Part shown: piece by piece, positions 14,901 to 30,227 of the stretch
Numbering within the stretch: position 1 is the stretch's first letter
How the letters are laid out: each line of letters starts with the position of its first letter
From: Channa striata
Taxonomy: Eukaryota > Chordata > Actinopteri > Anabantiformes > Channidae
Reading direction: 5' to 3'
Length of the DNA: 64,000 bases
Assembly (NCBI GenBank): GCA_033026295.1
Contig: CM065170.1
Coordinates: forward strand, 16,502,040-16,566,039
Position numbers and translations under genes: made by a program
Notes under the pieces: generated by a model
Seen by the model: the letters and a program-made list of their open reading frames with translations, nothing else
Database searches by the model: none
Told to the model about the DNA's origin: nothing

Positions 14901-16451
14901 AGATTTGTTGATCTTGTCGTCAATTAGCCAGTTGATGGTGAATTGTTCATTGGCCGCTTTTGGTGTTTTTCCCATTTCATACTCAGTGCAGATTGGCGTA
15001 CCGCTGGTTGCCATGACAACAGCAGGGACACAGACAACTGGTGGGAAGTTTGCTTTTCATGGTATAGGTTGGTCCTATTGCTCTATTTATACCAGAAGAC
15101 GGATTTTAAGGGTTTTGGGTGCTCAACAATATAAACACTGTACTAAAAATAAGTTTGGCTTTGTAAAATGCAGCAGGATGTGATGTGAATTGCATCTGTA
15201 GAAATTTGAAGTGATGCAGCTTTTTGTTATTCCGCACCAGCTCTGCACTGCGATTGCAAAACTCGAGCCTCATCTTTAATTCATTATATACCCCTTCACA
15301 AAAAAAAACCCATAATCTTTTCCAAAATAATCCAGTTCAACAAAAGTTACACGTGTTCCAACTAAATCTGCTTCCCTGTTTGAATCAAGATATTCCTAAA
15401 AGGGAGGGTAAAAAAAAACGCAGGAGGAGAAGTAGCAGAAGTAGCAAACTGCTGTCAGGCAACAAAGCTTTTGCATCAAAGGGAACACAGTAACGCCAGT
15501 GGCAATCACGTACAGAGGCCCTCTGGAGACTGTAGGTGGTTGCCTGCGCTGACATGAGGACTTCACAGCCCATTCATCTCCTGGCTGTTCAGTCACTTGG
15601 CCAACACTGCACAACAGGACCACCAGGCAGGGCATCTTTGTCACCGGAGCCCATGCAGACACAGCCTGGACTCCTAGCAGGTCCGACACATGCTGCATGC
15701 AGGCCTGCTTTGTCTGGGGGATAAACAAAGGGCAGCAACATCTTGGAAATCTGTCAAGGTAAAGTAACAAGTACAGTCAGTGCAAACACACTCACACTGT
15801 GCACTACTGTAACTCCATTATCGAACAGTCGGCGTATCACTTGGAGACATAGATTTTACTGTGGTAGCATATAAACGCCAACTTGGCCTTAAGTGATTCT
15901 TAATGAAATTCAGATGAAAACAACGTGTGAAAGCAAAATGGTGAAAAGAACGTTGTGTTTCTTTCTTTCTTCCTAAAACACGCTCACACATGTAGTCAAA
16001 CAGACACCACTTGAGCAAACATGCTTTATGACAGACGTTTTTCAGGGGCAACTGGTTAAACACTCATTGTTATTTTATGCTCTTTTGTGCGTCTCCATCA
16101 AAAGTTGATAAGCAGCTGGAGAACTCAGCATGTATAGGAATGCATACTATATGCAGGCATGTAATCACTATGAGAGATTTTCAGATCCAGCGCCAGAATG
16201 AAAAATACCTTTAAATGTGAAAGTCTGGGCAGGTTCATCCAAGTGGCAACAGCCACAGCTTAGTGCTGAAGCCAAATGGGAAAATAACTGAAGGCTGCAC
16301 ACACAAATATTTAACTAATATATATTTTTTTATTTTACCAATGGATTATATTAAACGTGGAAAGCAAAAGGGGTTACAAATAGACACAGAATGTTTTCAC
16401 TCTCCAGCGCTTCTGGCCTCCCAGAGGAGCTTTTTAGCCCCTTTCAGCCCC

Positions 16452-16472
16452 TTTTTTTTTTTTTTTTTTTTT
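16452..16472. repeat. Poly(T) tract
   Basis: A run of 21 T. It could be the tail of a minus-strand retroposed copy, but no source is recognisable beside it. Confidence 0.85.
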
Positions 16473-18111
16473 CAAACACGAGCCTCCTTTTAAATGTTTT
16501 AATTACTTACAGACAATAGTATGTCCTTAATACTGTATATTAATCTAAATCTCTTTAATTAATGAAACCTGAATTAGTTGACGACGAACACGATGGCAGT
16601 TTACACATTCCTCAGACATGTAGCAATACTCACATAAATTTTGAGGTATGGTTCTGTCTGAGTAAGAAATATAAGTCCAATATTTATTCTGTCTTTTCCC
16701 CTGTTCAGTACTGTTCAGGCAGGTAGTTAACTGTGGGATTTCCTGTGAAAGCAGCTTCCCATTGCTAACAAGTAATGAGACCAAACCAAAGGAAGTAAAG
16801 GTTTTAGGCCCTAAAGCCTAACGTATAAACAAACATATCATCAAATGGGACAAAAGCTGCAGAGTAACAGAGTTTGTCAGTGGGTTTGTCATAGTCATTT
16901 GACGGATGTTAAAATACTTATTATTGCAGCTTTAAAGTGAACATTGTTTTAGGGCATACGAGTCTGCTGTGATTATTGGTGTTTGCTCATTTCACATCAC
17001 TTCACCCCAGCCTCCTCTCTGCTGTCCAAATTTGAAATTTGGACGGATGACACGAACAGAAAGATGTGGCAGAGAGGGGCCGACGGACGTCAATCAGAGC
17101 TGTGCTTTTCAATGCCAAAATCTGGAATGCGGTTCCTGTTGGTCAAGCTAAATTTGGAGGAAGTAAAAAGCAGGCAACCTAGAAGGTCATATCTTTGGTG
17201 AAACCGTTGAAATGATCTATTACCAGAGATCTGGAACATATTATCTGTTCAGTTCCAGTAAATCAACTTGTTCTAGCCTTAGATAGGTTTCCACAGCGTT
17301 TCCTGGCTATCAGTTCCATCAGAGCCAAACTTTTAACAATCTTTAGTTTGTCAGGCAAACTATGAAAGGGCTCATCATTACATCCAGGTTCCAGCTGATG
17401 GGGAGTGATGCTAAAATATCAGATTTATCCAGTGTAACTGGATAAGAATTCCATTTCTGTTTGCAGTGATGAAATGCAATTGTTTGGTTTAAATCAGGAG
17501 CTCTAACTCCAATCTACAGTAAGTTGGAGAGGGAGAGGAGGCTGAACGATGAGTGTGCAGTGCTTTGTTTGCTTTGATGATCACATTCGCCCAGATATAA
17601 ATATGAATCTATCTCCAAAAGTATAATTGAAAGCGAGCAGCCGCGTTTGAACCGTACCATCGGTCTCACTCTGCCACACTAATAAGCTACAATTCAGCTT
17701 TGATGTGGAAGTGTGTCACCTCCTGGGGAGAGGAGCAGAGGGAGGGACTCTCCCTCTCACAGAAAGATAATATCAGTGTATCTCTGAGATCTGAAGTGGG
17801 ATACATACATACACACACACACACAAGCTGTTCTGTACATCAAATTATTAATCACTATAACAAGGAGTCATCAGTTGTGACTGGCAAAAAGAAAAGTGGC
17901 AGTGGCTAAAGGAGAACTATCCATTATTGATTCACTGCAGATACAGTATGTCACATGGGACATGCTGCTTTCATGGCAAATTGCCAAGCACAACATGAAG
18001 AACAATGAGATGGAGGAATAAAAAGTCATCACGGGAAATCCCTTTTTTTAATCCCTAACAATGTCCCTCTCATCTGACATCGCTGTCTGCCTGTCAGCCT
18101 TTCCAACATGA

Positions 18112-18141
18112 CCCCCCCCCCCACACACACACACACACACA
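18112..18141. repeat. C tract plus (CA)n microsatellite
   Basis: A run of about 11 C passes directly into CA dinucleotides. Confidence 0.9.
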
Positions 18142-20193
18142 AACTCATTAACACGTCTTTCAACTACGACATATAGATGACATTTAAATATAAATCACCC
18201 CCATTAACATTTATAAACATGAGGGTTTTATGATGGCCCAGTAATGAGGTGTTATAAATCCCTGGGCCATGGTTCACGGTGCCAACGGACACATAAAGCG
18301 CCGAGAGCACTTTAACAAGGACACTACGTAACGTTGCTGCACTCTGCTGTCCCACCGAGACAACGCCTGGGATCCAGTGAAGCCACATGGCTGATTCATG
18401 CACTGCCAGTAACAGGCACACAGTACGTGTTGACATGCTGTATGTATCCACTTATACTGTAAATCAAATTCACAGGAATAAATGAGGTTGCCAAAGGCAC
18501 ATGGACACCCCAACATTTCACGCAGGTGTGACGGGTTCCATTAAAACCATGTGCAGTGTATGCTTTTATAATGGCCTCCACTATTCTGGGGAGACTTTGT
18601 AAAAGACTTTGGGACCTGGCTGCAAGTATTTACCATTACTGACCTCAGGAATCAGTGTTGGGCAACACGGCACAGCTTGCAGTCAATGTTCTGACTCATC
18701 CCGGTGGTGTTAAATGAGGTTTCAGGTCAGGGCTCTCTGCAGGCTAGTGAAGTTTCTTCCATACCAAACTCAGAAAACCATTCCTTTTGCAGTGTGCACA
18801 GGGGTGCCGTTGTCTTAGAATAGAAAAGCTAAATTCAGTGAACCTATTGCAGCAACATGGAACCATTTTTATGTATGTTTTAGTAAGGAAGGAGCCTAGT
18901 GTGTTAAATTCATTTAGAATTAAGTGGCAACAGCAGACATATTTTAAAGGAATTGAAAGTTATTCGAATAACATGAATATTTGTTTATTCAATGTATGTG
19001 CAGGAGGGGAATAATGTTCCATATTTCAATGCTTTATAGTTGTGTAATTGCGAGTATTGTGATGTTTGTTAAAGGTGTTCTGTGGAGTTTGTGAGCTCTA
19101 GTACTTCTATAGAGCAGTTCAGTTTGTCTCATGCACAAACTCAATGCACAGCACGTTCCTGTCAGTGGTATCATAATATCCACTATCCACACTAGCATTG
19201 TTTATGTGAATGTTTATAACAATGCAGCTTTCAATTTTTGAAGAAAAGTAGACAATGCATATATTTCATGAGAAAGGAAATACATTTATTATGTTGGTTA
19301 GACCTCAAGGATTCGCACAGTTTGTTTTGTGCAGTAAAACTGAATGGAAGCGCAACTTTTGTTTGAGTACAGGAAACCTCTACAGGACACTTTTTAATAT
19401 TAAAAAAGCTATGCTGATTTGAAGCCCAAGGAATGAAGTTTACTTTTCAAAATCTTGCAAAATTGTCTGCAAAGAGTGGGAGCTATATACTGTATTAATA
19501 GATATGGATATAAATGGGACACCTAAATTTAACTATCAAAAAAAGTGTTTGATAAATGCAATAAGTGCCTCAACAATAGTAACAACAAAAACAAGGAAAT
19601 TGGGCATCATGATGTGTGTCTAAGTGCCATGACTAATTTTGGTTACGTGCAAGTCACTTGCAAAACATTGTGAATTGCAAACTGAGAATTTCCTCCTGCT
19701 TTTGAGCAGAGATACAGAGTGATGCATGTGTAAAATGCTCAGTATCGGTAAATAATCTTTATTAATGCAAGATTAAACACTCTTCTTACATTATCTGCTA
19801 ACATTTAGGTAAATACGAGAAGGCTTTGCTTTAGATACGATGGAAAAAAGGTTCATGGAAAGTTCAACCACATGCTGTTGGCGACTCTGCTCATATTTGA
19901 CTTGAAAGACAATGTTAGTGTGCATAAAACTCTGATCATGCTATTCTGTTACTAAGAAAGTGTGTTGTTGAGTGTGTGTGAGTTGTGTACTCTCCAGGAA
20001 ACCCACGTGGATTAATTGTTAATGATTTGCAATGTAGGTAGTATACTCACCTGCTGTATTCAGTGGGTAGGTGGGTGTATAGTATGTATTCATTTGGTTT
20101 GGTTCTGTTGTGCCCAACTGCTGTTTTTCCAAGGCTGCATAAATTATAAAGCATACCATTCCTATAGTAGTGAAACATTTTGTGCAAAGTCTA

Positions 20194-20419
<226 letters not shown>

Positions 20420-21407
20420 GTAGAGGAATAGCAATTTAGTATCGTAAAGGATAAGTGGTGTAGAAAAACAACAGGAACAACAGGAACAAAGTGCAGTTTG
20501 AATGATGTTTGTGCAGGAAAAGCCATTAAGCAGTGGGTCAATAGTAGAGGACAAGCAGCCTGAGTATTAAACTGATCATGACATCAAGCTAAAGGCAGAG
20601 AAGGCCTCCGAAGACTTCCTTTTGGCAGCGCTTTATTCATCTGCAGCAGAGACTTTTCATTAAGCTCTGCACATAATAGATGATCCATTGATTGTCTCGC
20701 TGTCTCCTTCTCTATGTCACTTTGTCTCTACCCGCGTTTCCTCGCTGTCAAACGCAACGACATCTCAGAGTTTTCCACAGTATTGAGCAATCAAAAACAA
20801 ACATTCATCTTGATTATAGTCCACTCTGAGCCACAGGAATAAGACTGGTTAAGTCTATTCATCATGTCACTGCCTCACTTAGTATGTGTTGGGCTCAACT
20901 GCAGCTGTGTGCAAGCTCCACGCAGCTCTCCACACTTTTGAAAACGCACAGTGTGATTTCTTTTTTTTCCCACACGGTGAATTGATAACGCGGTTCTATT
21001 GTGTGGGGTGTCAGGGAGAGCGATGAGAGGTGATGACGTTTTAGCCTAAAGCAGGCTATGACGACATCGCTCTTTGACAATGACTTACCTGAATCTCAAA
21101 GCACACCTGAGAGTCCCCCCCCACCCCACCCCCATCTGCCGTGGGTGAACTGCAGGGTCAAAGCTGCTCCTGCTGACATTCAGACTGCTGAGGCTCACAT
21201 CAGCTGCAGTCTCTTACAGATCGGCATCTCGGTGTAATCTGCCTCAGGACACAACGATGCGCTTGTAATGTGGCGGTTTACAGCCGGTGCAGAGCGATGT
21301 AAGTCTTGATCATGATTGTTGGAGCTGTAAGTATTTTATTTACAGCCACTAGAGGGCAGACCGTTGACAGCAGAAAAATTTGGCCATGACCTCACTTCAC
21401 CTTTCAG

Positions 21408-21469
21408 GTATCAGAGAGGATGAAGAAATGCCGGAATTTGGATCTAGCACAAAAAACAGCGGAGCTAAG
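21408..21469 (+). other. Weak candidate internal exon
   Basis: A 62-nt stretch is framed by a plausible acceptor (cacttcacctttcag) and a strong donor (AAG followed by gtgaga). Two of its three frames are open; one reads REDEEMPEFGSSTKNSGAK. I do not recognise it and see no neighbouring exon, so chance is the simplest explanation. Confidence 0.15.
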
Positions 21470-21689
21470 GTGAGACACAGGGTGGGTGGGGTCCACCATG
21501 CCATAAGGTGGTGGGCCATCACTCAAGCAAACACTGATATTAATTGCTGACACATTTTATGTTGTGACAAAAGTTTTCTGACTGGCTCTGACATTTCTGG
21601 AGCCAGAATTTCTTGGCATTATCATCACATCATGAACCACTTCCACAGTGATTCTAGTGTTTTACAACTGTACACAGAGTTTTTAAAGC

Positions 21690-22230
21690 AGGATTTGTTT
21701 GACATTTGGGGAAATTGGCTTCCATGCTGAGAATTAGATGAGAAGATTAAAAGCATTTGTATGTCTGCACAATAAATATGAGGCTACAGCCAGGAGCTAG
21801 TTAATTTAGCTTAGCATAAAGGCTGAAAACAGGGGGAAAAGAGCAAACAAAAGGCAACTAAAAGGGTTCCAATGCATATTGTCATTGTTAAATTATACAA
21901 AGGTAGAAGGAATAATTACAGTTTGTGAAAGCACAGGTTGTAAAATAAAACTCATAATTACATTTAGATTTTCCACAGATTAAACGAGTATGCGATGCAG
22001 TCATGCATTTTAAAGGTGCTGATAACATTTTACCAGGGTACGTGGTCATAATTTCCAAAATCTACAGCTGTAGTTTCATAGTTATCAGAAAGATGTAAGA
22101 GTTATAAGCCAAATGAATCAGATTGCCCAAAGTCTCCACACTAATCTCTCAAATAACAACAACAAAAAAAACAGATGTTGTGTCTATAAAGGTATATGCT
22201 TCTTTCCCATAATGTTGAACTATCCGTTTA
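21690..22230. repeat. Common teleost interspersed repeat, decayed
   Basis: The phrases 'taaatatgaggctacagcca', 'ggagctagttaatttagctt', 'agcataaaggctgaaaacag' and, at the far end, 'ttcccataatgttgaactat' occur in the same order as in a repeat that is frequent in perch-like fish genomes. Recognition is from memory. The middle part is too decayed to follow. Confidence 0.5.
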
Positions 22231-23034
22231 ATCATCAAATCTTTGAAGAGAGTTGATAATTAATTTTATAGCAATTTTTAAAGGAATTTTGAAAAAACTG
22301 CAAATCCCTTTGGTAACACTTAAGGTGCTATTTTCTATTATCAGTCACTAGAGAATTCATGTAATGAAATAAGAACCAGATTGTGGTAGAAAGTATCTTA
22401 TCAAATGATGACAAGTAGTATATAATTATCAGGTGTGAAAGTACATGAGCGGTAATTTTTTGTTAGAACTGTTATTACTTTATGATCATCTTACCATCAT
22501 TTATGCTACTTAAAATAAATACAGATAAATATTTCCTACAAAACATTCAGTTGCACTTGTATTAATAGTCCTATCCATAAGTTGTACTGGTGTTAGAAAC
22601 ATTCATAACTGAGGGACGGTGTCAACACATAGAGGTAATGAATCCACAGCTTACTGTAATTTAGAAGAAATGTGAGGAATGAGAAATGTGATAATTGAGC
22701 AAATACTTAATTTCTTCATTGGTTCTCACTTGTGTCAACATCTCCTCACAACTCTCGTGTTTCTCCACAGTCCCCCCTGCTGCTTTGTGCGTCTTTAACA
22801 GGATTTTAATCAGGTGACAGCCCTTTTTCTCACCGTATCCCATGGATGCTCACATGATGTTTTCATTACTATTAAAGAGACATTCTCTCAGCTTCAGCTC
22901 CTTGGTAACATCAGAGCACATGACAACACGTCAGGGATCCAAAGTTGATTTGGACTCCTTGTGTCAACACCTGCAGTGTCTTTTATGATTCTGTAGCTTT
23001 TTACAGGTTGTGTTACAGAAGTTGTAGTATATAC

Positions 23035-23064
23035 GTGTCTGTGTGTGTGTGTCTGTGTGTGTGC
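23035..23064. repeat. (GT)n microsatellite
   Basis: An interrupted GT run. Confidence 0.85.
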
Positions 23065-23451
23065 ATGCCTTCGTGTTTACAGTAATTTTACCACCAATTA
23101 GATGTGATGGATCAGCCACACACTTCTCCACACCTCGGAGCTGCAGGTGTACAACAAAAAAACCAGTCAACACATGCATTGAGAACCCGGGGAGAGCAGA
23201 GTGACTCTGCAGGGCTGATGGGAAATGACGGAGGAATAATAATGAAACACAGCTGCTGTCTTACCACTGACCTGGACTGATACAGCACAACGGAGAAACA
23301 CGTGCAACACGGCGAGATCTCAGTGGAAACGCACGACGTCTAATCCTATTTGTCAACAGCAAGTACACACTTCGATTTCAGGGTCATGGCGTCGAGCGAC
23401 GAATGGAGACGGCAGCCGTCGCCGCTCAGCGTGTCTCCACACGCAGTAACA

Positions 23452-23472
23452 GTGTGTGTGTGTGTGTGTGTG
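23452..23472. repeat. (GT)n microsatellite
   Basis: A short perfect GT run. Confidence 0.85.
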
Positions 23473-26400
23473 GGCACAGACGCGTAGGTCAGCGCAGTCA
23501 GTGAGTGATATGCTTTAGACTGTCAGCATGAGTTACAGTAATAAGACGGATCCAACTCCTTTATCCCCCTTCCTGTCTGCCACAGAGGTCTGAGCACTGA
23601 AGGGTTCTCACTGTACATCTCCTCTGTGTGCCACAGCCTTCAGAAACAATCAGCACCAACAGTTTCCTTTATTGTTTGGCTTTGATGCAGGTGCAGCCTC
23701 CTTCTGTCAACTTAGCTCTCGCCTCTTCCTCTTTGTTGGCTTTGATGCACATTTAACGAGGTTACATCCGCACACTCAGTCGTGTTCTCCTGTGCTCTCC
23801 GTGGATTTTAGCAGTGATACGTGTGAGGAACCACTGGCTTCATCCTCCTGTGATCTCGGATCTCAGGTCTTTGTGTGTAAATAAACAAATAACGCTTTTA
23901 CTGTCACTGCAACAATAAATTAGATGCTGATCTGCAATAGACTTGTACAGATTTTCTCCCACAGAGATTGATAAAAGCTTTTTTTTTTTTCTGGCGCCTG
24001 TTTGCAGTATCCAAGTGGAGTGGAAAAACAAAAATCTAAATGGCAATCTCTTTTTGGGAAGCTTCCCTGCTTTAATGTGTTGTCCCTGGCTGAGACTGTG
24101 GCCCAGCGAGTACACCGACGATACCAGATGATAGAAGACAGACAGGCAGCCTTTGTGTGACCTTCCAAGCATTCAGCTCGTTTGACTTTGATGTGGAAAG
24201 TAGAACAATGAATGGAGGAGCAACTGTGCTTTAATTCTGCTCTAATTTACAAACTCTAGCAACTAGAGCTTTAAATGTAGAATGGCAAGGTGCAGGGAGC
24301 GCCACGCTACTGGTCGAATGACACAACAGTGCCATCTACTGGTGTGGGTGTGTGTCCGTGTGTGTGTACTGTTCGGTCCCCATCAAAAGAGGTGGGACAA
24401 CCAGCAAGATAATTTCATTGGGTTTTCCGACAGAAGTAATTTAGGCTTAAAATGAAAAGATAAATACAAGACAGAGGTCCAGATTTCCAGCTTCCAGGGC
24501 GTTTCAGCGTCAACTGAGTTAAGGTTTGCACGGTGAAGCTCCTCCCACTTAGTTTTGATTCATTTCTCTGTCTGTACAACTCTGACTTCATTCTGCTGTA
24601 AGTTATGTCATCATTAACCGTCAATGAGCCTGTTCCAGGAGCAGCCATGGAAGCCCAACATGTGACACATTTATGCTTCAGATCGTGGTCTTTCCATTAC
24701 TTTCTACAGAGGTTAATCTTGTTCTCATTAATCCATAAGTCGTTTTGTGAGGCTCATCTCTTTTATCCCAATCTGGCCCTTTGTATCTTGTTGCAGATGA
24801 GATGTTTGACACTGAATTTTGCAGTGTTGGCCACACCCAGTGTTTCTGATTTATTTCCCCTCATTTCCCTCTGGTTCTCTGGATCTCTGGTTTCCGTGTT
24901 CATTTCTTCTTCTTTTTTTTTTTAACAACAAATACAGTTTTCACTGGTAAAGCCCATAAATAATCCAAGATTGGTCATTTATAGCTATTTATTTTTTGAG
25001 CAGTCAGTGTCATAGACCACACCAGAGTAATAGTCGCATGTTCTTATGCTTCTGCTTACCTTAAGTTTGAGTGATCAAATACAAAAGCACATTTGTTATT
25101 TTTATATTTATTGATTCCAGGAACTGTGTTTTTTTGCATACAATACATAGTAAACACAACTGAATTGAGGTTGGTGGTTGAATACTTTCGGACTTCACTG
25201 CATATGTGTACTGCTGACCAAAGGCAAGAAAAGACAGATTAACTGATCACTGTGTTCATGCAGAAAGGTCTAGGTTAGCCAAAAATATAATAACCTAGAG
25301 AAAAATACTTAAATGGTGAAAATAGGGAAACGTTAAACCCTTAAGACTTTCCATTAAATCGAATGTTTTTCTATAGCAATTTTTTCAAAGAAATTGTTTT
25401 GCTGATTACAAAGATTCACATGACATTTTTTCTTACTGATGAAGAGCAATGGAACAAAATGTAACGAGCCATCAGAACAAGAGCTGGTTTAAATTCTGAA
25501 GTAGTCTCTGTAAACATTGTCCCCATTGCTAGTGATGACCTTTTTGTGTCTTTTTCAGCAAGAGCTTCCTAATTTTGTCATTTATTCATTTAGAAAGCAC
25601 TTATTGAAAAAGTAATTTACTTTTCTAGAAAGTAAAATCATTTAGTAGGATTCTTGCTAACAAGAAGGGCTCTTGACAATTTATTTTTAAGAATTCTCTG
25701 ATTTGAACTATTGTTTATGAAGTGTACATGGGTTCAAAAAACTCAACACTCTAGCCAAAAGGAAAAAGAGAATTAGAACTGCAAAGTGGTGATGAGTGAA
25801 TAAATGAGTAGCTAAGTTTTAAATGTAGTTTGGAAATGGTTATGAAAGACATTAGAGTGATGAAATGACTCTGAGACGAAACAAGACAAATGACCAGCAA
25901 AAAGTTTGTGAGCACTTACTGTATGGGATAGACGAATGTGAATAGGAGGAGAGCTTGGCTTTCGACTTGCTCGATTCTTTAGTACCAGTTGTTTTTATTC
26001 GCTTGTAGTAAATTTGAAATTAAACATTGAAATTATTTTGCTTGGTTGCCCAAAAGATGCATGTAAGGAAATCACAAGCACACAAAGTCCTGGGGCTGCA
26101 GATTTGGCACCTTGACAGTCCAAAATAAGGCATATCTCCACTCCCTGGCTTACGGGTAGAGGAATGAAAATGTTACAAACACACACATGCTTTTCAGGTG
26201 TTGTGGTGTTCGTCACTAACTTGTTCTCCTTATTGCCGTTGATGAAACCTTTTAAGTTGTTCTCTGCTTCTGTGATGATTTTCCTGGTGATCTACCTCTT
26301 AAATCTTTGGCCTGGTGTTTACTCCACCTTCGCACTAAGATTAAAATGTTTAAGTCAAGGTCTGTGTGGGTGACTGGTTTCTCCAGGTGGGCTCTGATGG

Positions 26401-29400
26401 TGGGCGGATTTTTATCCAGTTGATCCTTGCAGCCCATGATTGGATTTAGACTGTAGACTGTGGCAGACGTTTAAAGAGTCAAAGGTGGCGGGTTCAAGGT
26501 CCGGGTTAAGTGGCTGTGTAGGAGATAAGTTGTCCCTTATCTGAACCCCAGTGTTTGCAGGCCACTGAGTGAAAATATGATGTTGGCCAGCAGTCCTGAG
26601 GGAGGCTGGAGGACACTGCTGCTGTCCGTCATTTGAAATGAACTCTGTGGACTTTTCTTGACTAAGCCTAGAGGGGCCAGACTGAGATCACCCAGTCTGA
26701 CAAATAAGCTGAACCCAAAACCAGCCAGCAAAGCATTTGAATAAGTCTATGGAATTTCAAATCAAAAGTATTCATATTACTGTACAACAACACAAACATT
26801 ATTTTTTGGAGTAAACTTAGTATGTAGGTACTGCTTGTTATTGTGTATGTAGGATTTTTGCTCTTTAGTTCAGTTTCATAGGTTTCCTGAGGTACTGGTC
26901 TATAATATGGATCAGTTGCTGTAGTTCCTTTTGCTGAATCAGCAAGGTTTGTCTTAGCTCAGTCAAATTGATTTACACAAGTTAGGTGTTACTGCGAAAT
27001 CTCTGTAATGATACTTTGTCCTTCACAGAGGACTTTGAAACATTGACGAGGACAACTTCCACATGTACTTTATGTCTTTGATGTATGAACATCATAGGGA
27101 GAAAACACTGGTGTGGTGGAGCAGACAGTGACAGCAGAGCTGGACTGTACCTTTATCCATGACATGTTATTACAGTAACTATGGAGATTCGTCCAACACG
27201 TTTGTGCTAGCAAGTTTCAGTGCAAATCAACCATCTCCGCTCTGCCTCTCATCTGGGAACGGTCTTATCGTATCTCCACTGGCTGTCTGAGATGTCGTGT
27301 GTGTTTTATTTGTCAAGAAACAGCATTTGTTAATAACATCTACAATTAATGTTTGTGACCACTTGAGGGCATCACACAAATCAACTTTCCGTTTGCTACG
27401 TTGGCAAACTGTCATATTTGTAGGAAGCCAGAAGTTGACAAATTAACTCTAATCAAGCTCAAATTCAACTCTGAGATGAATTTGTGTTTCTATCCACCTC
27501 ATGAATGTAATCCAGTATTTATTTCAATTTCAGTTTACTCAGTGATGTTCATTAGTTATTTGATGACATTGGCTGTCTGCCAGTTTTTGGCAGGAGAGTA
27601 GATTTAACATGTTTTTTATTTGTTTACTTAGCTAATAAATCAGTGGCATAAGTAATAAGTACTCAGATCTTTTGTTCAGAAATACTTACAAAGCATAAAA
27701 ATAGTTACTTACATTGTGCAGAATTTCTTATTTCACATTAATGAACATGATATTATTGGGTTATAATTAATTGATGGAGCTGGTATCAGTGAAACTTAGG
27801 ACATTATACACTGTTATATAATAAAATATAATCATATGTTTTAAATCCAAAATGTATGTACACACCACGGCTGTAAACTTAATATGAGAGATCAATCAAC
27901 ATCTCATATTTATACTGTAGATTATTTTCTTAATATGAATCTGAAAAGTAATCAGAAGCTACATAGTTCTCGAAACAATGCAGTGCAGAAAAAGTGCAGT
28001 ATGAAGTAGCAAAAGAGAAACAGTGGTTATTGTATTTGTAGCTTAAAACAGCTGCCGAAGTGCAGAATCAGCGAATGCCACTGGTTGGTCACTAGGACTG
28101 ATGCTTTTCACATAAACGCTGGACAAGTGTTAACACGAAAATTTGAATCACAGCAGCTCTATAGTCTAGAAAACTATAATCAAATTAAACCTCACCAACC
28201 TTTTGTGTGTCTATGCATTTAGTTTTTTATTAAAACATACCACAAAGTAAACCTTTCCGACCCACTTTATTAAAGCCTGGCTGACAGCTGACAGTTGCGA
28301 ACAAACAGAATTGTTAAGCGCTTGCTCTGTCAGATCCCATCAGTACCTGCTCTGAATGTCATGCATGTGTTGAACAGTGGAATATACACTGTGTGATGCC
28401 AAACCAGTTATCGCTTTATATTTTATGTATTTTTCCTGCCTGTGCCAGTCAGTCTCACTGCATGTAGATGCTGCTTCTCTTCGTGTCACATGCGACAGAA
28501 TGTGCCATGCGAGAGCAGCAGACTAAAATAACTGGTGCTAGGACTCACACAGCCTCAGCCTGACGCCCTATGCATTATAGATGCCCACTTCACAATGTGT
28601 CACATCATGTCTTGATTTGCATGCACAGCACGCATTTGATCTTCTTCAAGCAGGAATAATAAGCAAAATAGTCAAATCTAAGAGACTTTCAGTGGAAGAG
28701 AGAGAGCGTTGTGGAGCTTGACACATATGAGTCTTTGTGCAGAGGATCACAAATGATGTTGAGTTTGTAACGTTTGTGATTTGCAGACTTAACTCAGCCT
28801 ATATAATTGTATAAATGAATCTACACCATTTAATGTGTATCAAATTTAAATATGTGCAGGAACAGCATACAACATGCAACTCTGATGACATTACACACAT
28901 GGTTAAGTGTGTAGACAGGTCTGTCGCAGTGCTCGTAGTGAAACTTTCGAGGACTTCAACAGGAGGTTCTTCTGTCCTGTGAGTTCAAACCCACCATTAC
29001 ATAATTGTTATCATCCTTCATTTTTATCAATAATGTTTGTTGTGCATAATGTCTGTATAGTAATTTCAGTACCTTCCAATGAAAGGAAAACATTCAGATT
29101 GTTCAACAATTTCAGGCTGCTATAAAATCAGAAGCGGTCCCTCACTTTTCGATCGTGCGTCCTGTCTGTGTGAATACTTTCAACACCTTGTGATTGAGGA
29201 GTTACAGAATTGTGCTCCAAACAATTGTGGAGTTTCAAGGTGTTGCTTTTTGTCTATGAAATGAGTCTATTTTTCACTCTGGAGCCAGATGGTGAGTAAA
29301 AATCATAATCTACTGGCCGACCATGATGCCACTCTGTCCTACCCCTAGCTTGTATTTGGTTTACATTATAAATGAATAAATTAATTCAGGAGAAAAAGCA

Positions 29401-30227
29401 ATTTTCTCCTTTGGAGACTAAAATTATATATAAATATGTCATAAATATTATTCACACCTTCAAATTCAAGGTGTGTTAATTTTTCATATCCTAAATATAC
29501 TCAGTGCCAGGTTTGATCCCCTCTTGACCTTTAGAACTGCCTTAGTTCTCCATGGCAGATTCACTGAGGTGCTGGAAATATTCTTTAAAGATTTTGGCTC
29601 TTGCCGACATGAACCCATCAGGCAGCTGCTGCAGATTTGTCGGCTGCACATCCAGGACACAAACTCACCCTTTCTATCTGCTCAGTACCCTCTGGCCTTT
29701 CTCCTCTGATCACTGACGTACTGCTGGAACACTGTTTCTTACATAAGTATCAGTACATTTTATTAGATTTTCACACTATAATCCATGACCCTTAGCAACC
29801 CATGGTGATCAGGACAAAAAAAATAAACACCTTAGAAATAATCAGTATTAACATAGGTTTACTTAACACACATTAAAACCCAGAATTTCCCACAAGTGAA
29901 GAAACCTTTCAGAGGAGACGCAAAACATTGTAACGTACAAATACTATGGGATTCAAACAATATTGTGTCACTTACAGTCACCCGGAAAGAACAGATAAAA
30001 TGATAAGTAGTACTTTTTTATATGTTGAAAACATACTTTCATTCAGATAGCTCTGGTGTGTGTACTGACATGTAAAAATACCCAAGATTTAATGGACCCA
30101 GCTTCTCAAACATTGTCAAGCATTTCTTTAAACCATTCCAATAACTTTGATGACTAGAATTTACAAAGCACAGCATTATGAAGGTGTCACTTGCGTCTAC
30201 AAAATCACATAACACCGTGAAAAAGGC

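Larger units (their letters stand above)
14901..20193. other. Intergenic DNA, no supported gene
   Basis: No coding exon stands out. The stretch holds a T tract (16452-16472), a C tract followed by CA repeats (18112-18141), a short CA run near 17812, and otherwise unassigned AT-rich sequence. Confidence 0.6.

Noticed and set aside
23840..24172. Minus-strand frame of 110 codons
   Set aside because: Its composition is unremarkable and no family is recognisable. It overlaps a T tract on the other strand that gives a Lys run.
24605..24925. Plus-strand frame of 106 codons
   Set aside because: No domain, no splice context, and a length expected by chance in 31 kb.
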